Source: Asterias rubens (lineage: Eukaryota > Echinodermata > Asteroidea > Forcipulatida > Asteriidae). Taken from it: a DNA stretch of 64,000 nucleotides. Shown piece after piece: positions 55,788-64,000 of this stretch (within the stretch, counting starts at the first letter, position 1; every line of letters starts with the position of its first letter). Under the pieces are notes generated by a model, which saw nothing but the letters and a program-made list of their open reading frames with translations, was not told the DNA's origin and searched no databases. The position numbers were made by a program, and so were the translations under genes. Location of the stretch: assembly GCF_902459465.1 (NCBI RefSeq), contig NC_047071.1, positions 10,932,385 through 10,996,384 of the forward strand. Direction: 5' to 3'.

Positions 55788-56534
55788 AGGGTTTTGATAC
55801 CCTTTGTAGATCACGTTATTGGTCGTGACATTAACATAGCTTCTCACTTTGAATGAAGGTGTATGTTAAATTAAGATTTACCAAGTTATCTCAAGTTGTT
55901 GAGAAAAAGGCGAAAATCACGGGGCAATGTTTCCATGAAAGTCGTATAAATACCCGAACTTGTAAATACGTTGTACAATGCTAAAATAATCATTGTCTCC
56001 TCTGACGTGACATTGTTTTACCAACTTTTACTCACAAACTACAGTACTTCAGCAAGTAATATTTTAAGGGAAGCTTTCTACCATCATTGACTTCAAACCG
56101 TGTAAGTTTAATGTAAATCAGCTGTGGATATTGTGTTTTTGTCTTACAAAACGTATCCAAACCCTTGAAAACGGTGGATATTTGTGCAAGGTGTTCTACG
56201 TAGTCGTGCAAGAAAACAGTTTTTGACTTCAGTAGACACTGAGTGGGCAGTCCAATCGTGTCCTGAGGAAAACAATGAAACAAAATAAGGCCGGATGAGC
56301 ATCAATGTTTAAAGTATGTATTCCTAACTACGTCACAAGTTTTCCATGACCATGGAAGATCACGTCCACGAAGAAATTTACAGTAAACCAGTCAGTTCCA
56401 GGCAATCTCCAAAAAGAAAAACAAAAACACATTCTCACTTTTTTTCTGTACTTTATTTTCTAGGGGATATCCATTTTATTAAAGGGGACACATTTCTTTC
56501 GTCCTACATTCGAGCGTAATCCTCTTGAATGCAG
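55788..56534. other. Non-coding region
   Basis: No gene. ACCGTGTAAGTTTA.TGTAAATC-type words at about 56097 recur at about 43679 (a shared minor repeat). Confidence 0.35.
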
Positions 56535-56866
56535 TTAAAGGCATGGCAATAGTGGTATTACTCAAATTATTGTTATCAAAAAACCTTACTGAGTAACGAG
56601 CAATGGAGAGCTGTTGATAAAATAAAAATTGTGGGAAACGGCTCCCTCTGAAGTAACATAGTTGTTGAGAAAGGGGTTATCTCTTACTCAAATATTAAAA
56701 GACTTCATGCGTGAAGCCTTTTTTAGGCATCCCAAAGCAACTTCGATGACCAAATGAGTCAACATTTTCTTAGATTTGTTATTTAATGCATATCTTGTGA
56801 TGACACACCTATATTAGTGAGAAGACTGGTCATTGACATTTTACTAAACGTGTCCATTGCCTTTAA
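56535..56866. mobile_element. TTAA-flanked MITE, family 1, short subfamily
   Basis: TTAAAGGCATGGCAATAGTG to CGTGTCCATTGCCTTTAA, 332 bp. The centre carries ACTTCATGCGTGAAGCC, the sequence that is interrupted in the 41269-42009 copy. Confidence 0.82.
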
Positions 56867-57187
56867 ACGCCTCTGCAAGTCGACTGTATACAATATCACC
56901 GTATGTGACTGGCTTATCTCTGAGCTTAATCATTTCAATCCACTGAGAATCGTTTCGGTCGCGAAAAGTGCAGAGAAAAGATGCTGAAAGGTGACGCGTC
57001 CTCTTGATAAGATCCACTTTAAAGCTATCGGTTCCACAGGTATAGTAACCGTGTCTGCAGTTTGCCGCGCACCACTTGCTAAATAGATTTTAATTACGGA
57101 GTAGGCCTACCGGAAATAGATGGTGTGACTGGAATTTAAAATAGCTAGCACTGTGAGGTTACATGTCGCATGCACATTCAAAATGGG

Positions 57188-57430
57188 AGGAATTATTTTG
57201 TAGATGGTCAGAGTTGTGGGTTCGAATCCCACTCTAGTAATGTGGAATTTTATTTCATGACCCGGGGAGGGGGTTGGGGGGGGGGGTACACAGTGCAATT
57301 TACACATCGGTGTATAGGTCAAACCAAAAAGTCGTGGGTTCGCATCCCACCTGAGTATTATGTGGATTTTGTGGACACTTGAGTACACAGTGCTGGCACA
57401 CATTGGTGTATTTGGTTAAAACCAAATTAT
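57188..57430 (+). repeat. Tandem tRNA-derived SINE units (two)
   Basis: Two units of about 118 bp, each with a B-box-like GTGGGTTCGAATCCCAC (57218-57234) or GTGGGTTCGCATCCCAC (57334-57350). After the box come TGTGGA.TTT, TACACAGTGC and ACACAT(C/T)GGTGTAT. A G run lies between them. Confidence 0.55.
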
Positions 57431-58590
57431 AGTGGGTTTAACTTCTTGAACAAAGAATAATGAGTCGGGTCTGTCCACCAATTAACTCAATATTCAGTGA
57501 CACTTACAGGATCAAACGAAAACAATACCGTAATACTGAAATAACAGTTTAAAAAAAGCAAAAAAATAAAAAATAAAAAATAAAACAACAACAAAAAACA
57601 ACAACAATGGGTTTTAAATTAACAAAAAAAAGCATGGCAAAACGTAAGGAGTATTTTAGTAAATTCAGCTAAATTACAAAAGGAAGCAACATCGTACTAT
57701 TTAGGGGGAAATAGACTGAGATAGTTTGACTAATTTTAGACAAACTTGTCTTTTCTTTTGCAAAAAAAAAAAAAAAAAAAAAAAAGTTCACAAGGGCATG
57801 GGAGAATCGGCTAAAATTAATATGAGAGAATACTTGAGAATAAATGCGAGCCGTCCCGGCAACAACAAAATTTTGGCCTGTGTATAAAACAACAATCCAG
57901 GGCATTCATAATGGATGAAATCCTCTTACTGACGGCCGTGAAATATAATTGTCGGTCATCCCCCGCAAACGAGCATGGCCTCTACCCGGTACCAGCGCGT
58001 CGATCGCTCCGTCACATTATCTGCCCCTTTGTCGTTGCCGATGAAAACATGAACTCGTTTCATTTGGGACGACTTCCATACGTCTTAATCAAAAGCAGAA
58101 ATTAAAAAAACGAAGGGATGGGAGACAGGAAAATGGCATAGAATGGCGAACGGGGAGAATGGCACGTATATGCCATTGCATTATGATTATATGATTTATT
58201 AATTTTTTCTTCTTTCGATTTTTTTTCCCATTTACATGCATACAAATAGATCAACAGATAAAAAGAACTGTCCCTAGATAAGGAAATTCATTATATTTTT
58301 TTTTAAATAGAAATTAAACAATGATAATAAAAATAATTTTTACAAATATACAACTAAGCAATAACCATGCCAGTCTACAAATTTTAAATAAACAAATACA
58401 TAAGTGAATAAATTAATAAAAATTAATATTAACAACAGGTTAAAAAGAAACTAGCAATAGCCATTCACCCCACCCAAAAAACCACAGTCAACACCAAAAC
58501 AATAAATGAACAAACAAACGCCACTCATCCCAACAATTGAACAAACACCCCAATAAATAGACACAGCAGACGACGACGACGACGACATAC
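57431..58590. other. Non-coding, A-rich
   Basis: Long A runs at about 57540-57610 and 57761-57785. No exon or RNA gene recognised. Confidence 0.4.
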
Positions 58591-59049
<459 letters not shown>

Positions 59050-60520
59050 ATCACACAGAAAAATACACAAACAAACATACAAACACCACAACACACCAAT
59101 AAAACTAGCAACAACAAAACATAAGGTATGTTTGTACGTTCTATTGTCTGTGGAGATAACAGGTGCAATTTATATCAATTCAAAATAATTCTCCGGGAAA
59201 GAGTTTGAGCAAAAATCAATACATATGTGATCGGCTGAAGGCTGGACATCCTTAGAAATAGTGTTTGGGGGACGCCTGAACATCTTATTTCCCCAACCCC
59301 AACCCCTACACAGTGATCTATATATATTTTTTTGGGACAGCAGACAAATGTATCGACTCAGAGACAGAACTCTGGCAAGTTGACTTTATTGATTCAATTA
59401 ACAGGTAATGTACTTCCCTAATACGATTTATAAATATTTTCTTAACATTAATCGCTATTATAAACTAAGAAAAAAAAAATATACAGAAAACAAACAACTC
59501 TTATTGTTCGCTTTAAAAACAAATGAAATCGTCAGTCTAATTGTCTATTTAGATGCGCTTATTACTCTCCGTGCTGAAATATCTGCCCTGTGATCCAGTG
59601 AACAGTTCGAGACCCGAAAACCCCAAACGAATAATAGCCATATAAAATGGTTTATTATAGTTTTTAGAATAAGTGCTTTGCTTTATACGACATTCCCAAA
59701 ATAGATATAGGTCATCCGTACTTTTCTTACCCCCCCCCCAGAAAAAAAAGAAAATATGGCAACACCAGAGATCTATCATTGCATTCGACTTTTTGTTACC
59801 ATCGAGGTAAAGTGCATGAACGATCATTTTCTAGAGCACCAAAGTCGTTCAGTCTCTGATTGTTAAAAAATTCATTTCCCGTGGAAGCAATTCTGTCCCC
59901 AGAGCCAAAAGGGAATATTGAGGAATTCACACAAATGAAAAAAAAACAAAAAAAAAACCGGTAAAATAAAGATTTCTCCAACAGAAACTATAGGATATTC
60001 TATTCATTCGATAAACATTTCATACTTTGGTCAGATGATGATGCGGTTATTTAATAGGTGAAAATTTGCATCGGGGATATGGAATATCAATTTTGGGTTT
60101 ACATACACTGATATGTGTAAGCACTGTATGCTTAGTAGTTCGAGCTCTGTGAAAAATACTCACCGCATCACTCGGTGGGATTTGAACCCACGACCGTTTA
60201 TTGTAAATAATGGATGTGGATGGAAATTAATTTGTTTTCGATTATATTGATACTTTCCTTTTTAGTATTTGTGTGCACAGCCACAATCATGGATAACATT
60301 TTTGATTGTTCGTGTCCATTTGATGAACAAAAGTGGAACTGTTGAATCAACTGATTCGTCCATCGTTTGTTACTTCAGATTGATAACGCAACGCAACTCA
60401 AAAATGCACAATTTCACAAACAAAGTATACTGCGCTGCCCATTATTGAGTATTAAAGTTTCTATAAGTTTACATTTTGTCTCCTTACCATTTGTTGTTTT
60501 CAAAATCTGTGGTTTGTTTT
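59050..60520. other. Non-coding region
   Basis: A tRNA-like B-box remnant on the minus strand at about 60168-60205 (GGTGGGATTTGAACCCACGA). Otherwise nothing recognised. Confidence 0.4.
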
Positions 60521-60524
60521 TTAT

Positions 60525-60595
60525 AATAGATTGTTAGAGTGCCGGCACGTTAATGCGGAGGTCATTGGTTCGAGTCCCACTCTAATCAATTTGCT
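60525..60595 (+). repeat. tRNA-like SINE fragment
   Basis: AGATTGTTAGAGTGCCGGCA (A-box-like) and ATTGGTTCGAGTCCCACTCT (B box). The ends AGATTGTTAGAGTG and CACTCTAATCAATTT pair partly. Degenerate, so not called as a tRNA gene. Confidence 0.45.
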
Positions 60596-60899
60596 TTGTT
60601 CAACCCCGAATCATTAAAACACATTACTCAGTTAGTTTCCTTTGTGGTTTATAATATTTTAAAGAAATTTTCTCGGTTATGGAGAAATATGCGTGACAAT
60701 TGTTAGCGCCATTTAAAAAGTATCAATCATGTCCAACCCTCATCATTAAATCACCCTTTGAAAAATTAACGCAATTCCTTCTCAATAACATATTGAAAAC
60801 AAGTGGCTTGAAGATTGTTGTCTTTTTTTGCGGTTAGTTGGTAAAGGGGAGGGAGAGAGGGTTTCCCTGTACATGAATCTTCAAAGCACTCCAAGTTAA

Positions 60900-61260
60900 G
60901 TCCCGGACCTTTGAGTTTGCGCCCCCTGATCATCTCCCGGCCTATACTTAATCCCCTATGACGTCATCCCTAACAACCGCGGACGGCGTACGGCACAACC
61001 ACCGAGTGCCTACCGATTACAATTCTGTTCGCCTAGCCACACATACGCCACGAGCGCACAATACACAACACAGTTCCGCAGCTATAGTATAGCTGGATCG
61101 CCTGGTTCGCATTGTCGTGGCTCGTCTCTGGGATCAATTTTCCAATACAGTACACAGCGACCATCTCTTCTTGTTTGTGCCCCCTCAAAAGGAACTGTCT
61201 ATTGTTGGCGGTAAAAAAAAAAGGGATTTACGTTTTGCTATGGTTGTAAGAATGTAAATA
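60900..61260. promoter_or_regulatory. G+C-richer, CRE-containing segment (weak promoter candidate)
   Basis: A TGACGTCA palindrome at about 60959-60966 is followed by roughly 200 bp with many CpGs in A/T-rich surroundings. No coding exon starts nearby on either strand, so this is a weak candidate. Confidence 0.2.
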
Positions 61261-62491
61261 CACGCACGCAGACCAGCTACAGAGTCTTAAAGACAGAAGG
61301 CGACTGGAAATGGACAGTGATATATTCGCGTGAAAGATTTTCGTCACAAAAACCGCTGCTTATCAAAGGAAATTTATAAAACAATCCTCTGGTATACACC
61401 AATCTCACAGCTGATGGATTTAGCCAAGGAAAGGGTGAAGAAGTTGTGGGTTTAACGCGTCGGAAGGACGGCAGAGACAACTCGTTTGGTCTCGGTGATT
61501 ATACAACGACTACGTACTGCATGGCAGTTTACCGCCATAGACCAACCGCATGCTGATGATAGCAGACAATCGCCCTGGAATCTATAAAGATACGGGGACG
61601 GGAAATTAACAGCGGTCTAATGGTAACAATGATGTCTCAGGTTAAATTACCGTAAAAATTGGAAGCAAGTCTTCATAATATTCTTACCAGGTGAGCTTCA
61701 AATACAAATATTTGGTTTTCCTACATGTAAAGGGAAATTGTTCAAGGGAACACGATCGGAGGATCGACCTGGTCAAACTTATTGACATGTCCGTTGACTT
61801 TAATTAACATTGTCTTTTTTATCTAAAAAATTACAGTTATTTGTGTGTGGGCGATACACAGTATTCAGTATTAATTTTACTGGGATTTTGTTGGACTTAG
61901 AGGATGGTTTAAGTATAACACAAGGTCAAGATGTTCTTATGCTCTTATCGAACACCTTTGAGTCGCTGCCGGTTTTTTTCAACACCCAAGGGTCGAGTTA
62001 TTGGCAATTTAATTTAAGCCGTGCGCTGACGGCTTGAAGAAATAAAATTGGCTGCCGAGTAAGTATAGGCTAGATTTAGCATCATGGGGAAAAATTGTCT
62101 TTCCGGTGGGTAATTCACGTGTGATGTATTAAGTTTTCGACAACGTCAGACTGAAGAGAAGTACACACTGCAAAAACTGGGGTGTTAAATTGATTCTCTC
62201 GGCAGCTTTATGTAACAACACCATCACGGTGTTAATTTCACCAACGATATAGTAATGGGGATAAATAACACCATGTTGGTGTTGTCGCATACAGATACCA
62301 GGAAGAAACAATTTAGCGCCAAGTTTTTGCAGTGTACGTTTTGTACTGGACGCAAGCGCATGTTCTTCATGGAGATTTGCATAGAACCGTTATATTCACA
62401 TGCTCTACATCGAAATTTGTTTAGACCGTTATATTCACATCGTCAGTAGAGTTCGGGTTCAATTTGACATTATCAACTTTGCGGTTCTTGT
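61261..62491. other. Non-coding region
   Basis: No supported exon. A 62200-62290 segment has repeated AACACCAT(C/G)..GGTGTT words (AACACCATCACGGTGTTAAT, AACACCATGTTGGTGTTGTC), two small dyads. Confidence 0.35.
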
Positions 62492-62878
62492 TTAAAGACA
62501 GTGGACACTATTGGTAATTGTCAAAGACCAGTCTTTTCACTTGGTGTATCTCAACATATACATAAAATAACCAACCTGTGAAAATTTGAGCTCAATCGGC
62601 CGTCGAAATTGCGAGATAATAATGAAAGAAAAAATATCCTTGTCACACGAAGTTGTGTGCTTTCAGATGCTTGATTTCGAGACCTCAAATTCTAAACTTG
62701 AGGTCTCGAAATCAATTTCGTGGAAAATTACTTCTTTCTCGAAACTACGTCACTTCAGATGGAGCCGTTTCTCACAATGTTTTTTTAAACATCAACCTCT
62801 CCCCGTTACTCGTTACCATGTAAGGTTTTATGCTAATAATTATTTTGACTAACTACCAATAGTGTCCACTGCCTTTAA
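62492..62878. mobile_element. TTAA-flanked MITE, family 1, full length
   Basis: TTAAAGACAGTGGACACTAT to TAGTGTCCACTGCCTTTAA. Palindrome TTTCGAGACCTCAAATTCTA with its mirror. 387 bp. One of the best copies and useful as the family reference. Confidence 0.9.
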
Positions 62879-62999
62879 ACCTCCCCTGTTAGTCATGAGC
62901 TTGTTCAATTATATCTGAATCTTAATTACAAGTCGGCAAAGCATCTTGATGGAAATATCACACCAAATGTTTCTTGTTGAGAAGACGACGAAGAAACTG

Positions 63000-63160
63000 C
63001 AGTTTTAAAACTAGGGAGGAAAACCCATAGAAACCCACGCAGTCAGTCAGGGACTGGAAACCCACATCCACATGCAAGGCTCCGGTCCGTGAATCGAACC
63101 GGGGTCCACATAGGTGAAGGGCAGGGACAGCAACTAACGAACCAACCTGACTTCCCTTTA
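63000..63160 (-). repeat. tRNA-derived SINE (minus strand)
   Basis: Read on the minus strand: AGTCAGGTTGGTTCGTTAGT (A-box-like), CCCCGGTTCGATTCACGG (B box), then a tail with GGTTTCCAGTCCCTGACTGA-type and CGTGGGTTTCTATGGG words. This resembles SINEs I recall from deuterostome genomes. Confidence 0.55.
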
Positions 63161-64000
63161 ATAATGACAAGACAAATAAGTTTAGGCTATTTAGAGGTGA
63201 CACTTCTGACTTAGAATCGATCCACATTAAATTTCAGACCTTAGTTATTAAACACACGGGTTAATGCAACTGCGGGAACAAGTTGTTGGCAGTCCTTGGT
63301 TTTGTCCTCATTCCTCGTTAATAATTTGATGATAAACCTATATCTAGTTATTTCCAAATTATGCCGCGCACCTTGTACTCGCCTCAATTGTTTTATCAAT
63401 AATTTTTCATGTAATTGTTCATAGAAAACAAAACAATAAAATTGTTGATGTGTATAAGAGTTGGCCTAGAACACTTTCTTCCACCGTTTGCCGCCACGAT
63501 GGCGTTTTGATTGATGGCGAGTGAAATTTAATGGCGGCTGATGGCGCAGCGATTTCGAGCGTTTTCATCCTGTCATAATAATTAAGCGCGCACGAAGCCC
63601 GTGACCACCGAGTTACAAATTAAAAAATAATATGAGGTCAAAGCGGAAACAGGGTAAATGTATTGTGTTTGTGGTGAATTCCCACAGCTATATAGAGTCC
63701 AAACTGGGATGTCCATTATCAGAAATTAAATATTCAGACTTGAACAGGGGCCGTCGCGTCGAGGGGAAGGGAGAAGTAACACAATAAAATACAGCACTGA
63801 TGAGAAATACATAAAATACAGACATTTTACTGCAATATTTTACTGATGAAATATCAGCATGTTAAATTAATAGCAAAATGCAATAAAAAGCAAGGACAGT
63901 TTTACATTCATACAAACCCATCTGTTTTGTCAAACAAGGAAGTGCAATATGTTTTAATTACATTAGCATATCGTTGAAGGGAAAGGCAAAATTAACACAA
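63161..64000. other. Non-coding end of window
   Basis: A cluster of ATGGCG words (ATGGCGTTTTGATTGATGGC, TTTAATGGCGGCTGATGGCG; 63499-63547) includes a YY1-like AATGGCGGC. No exon is seen before the window end. Confidence 0.35.

Noticed and set aside
61810..62037. 75-codon open frame preceded by an ATTACAG acceptor-like sequence
   Set aside because: The residues show no family resemblance and no neighbouring exon joins it; weak evidence only.

Overview
This is a eukaryotic, animal-type window. Coding sequence is sparse (roughly 3% of the bases), exons are short and joined by GT-AG introns up to about 9 kb, and the rest is A+T-rich DNA packed with short non-autonomous transposons, tRNA-derived SINEs, satellites and hairpins. 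The dominant repeat (TTAA followed by AGGCAGTGGACAC... and its mirror image) is one I associate from memory with echinoderm, especially sea star, genomes. An asteroid echinoderm is therefore my best guess, but this is inference and no search was run. No virus, plasmid, rRNA or CRISPR signal was seen.

Genes, all on the + strand. (1) 320-1641: the last two coding exons of a coiled-coil protein resembling the C-terminus of FAM184, followed by a long probable 3'UTR. (2) 8482-18270: a complete two-exon Kruppel-like factor of the KLF9/13/14/16 type, 279 residues, with an 8.9 kb intron that splits the linker between zinc fingers 1 and 2. (3) 22911-24435: a complete two-exon intracellular leucine-rich-repeat protein, 304 residues, with a strongly acidic C-terminal tail. 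(4) 28364-29497, possibly continuing to 39677: a tentative chain of small exons that all begin and end in phase 1. I do not recognise the product. The rest of the window (about 40-64 kb) has no gene I can support.

Repeats, region by region. A CpG-rich inverted-repeat element built on TGCAATTGTGTCCG lies at 4907-5803 and 22057-22579, with a fragment near 6.9-7.1 kb. About twenty copies or fragments of TTAA-flanked MITE family 1 run from 2.7 to 62.9 kb. Family 2 (AGGAACACGTTGCC) has three copies, one of them nested in family 1 at a TTAA. Family 3 (AGCCATTTGACCC) is at 43.0-43.4 and 47.8-48.2 kb. A GGGCCCAATTTCAT family occurs at 3.4, 13.7, 14.7, 31.2 and 32.5 kb. There is an 18-bp minisatellite at 34.5-34.9 kb, a 152-bp satellite at 38.7-39.5 kb and a 450-bp CAAA/CAAG microsatellite at 58.6-59.05 kb.

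The most striking structure is a pair of back-to-back, nearly perfect palindromes (173 bp and 71 bp, each with a 1-nt centre) at 24721-24966, just downstream of the LRR gene stop codon. The genes appear functionally unrelated: a transcriptional regulator, a putative scaffold or binding LRR protein and a coiled-coil protein. Nothing suggests an operon-like system.
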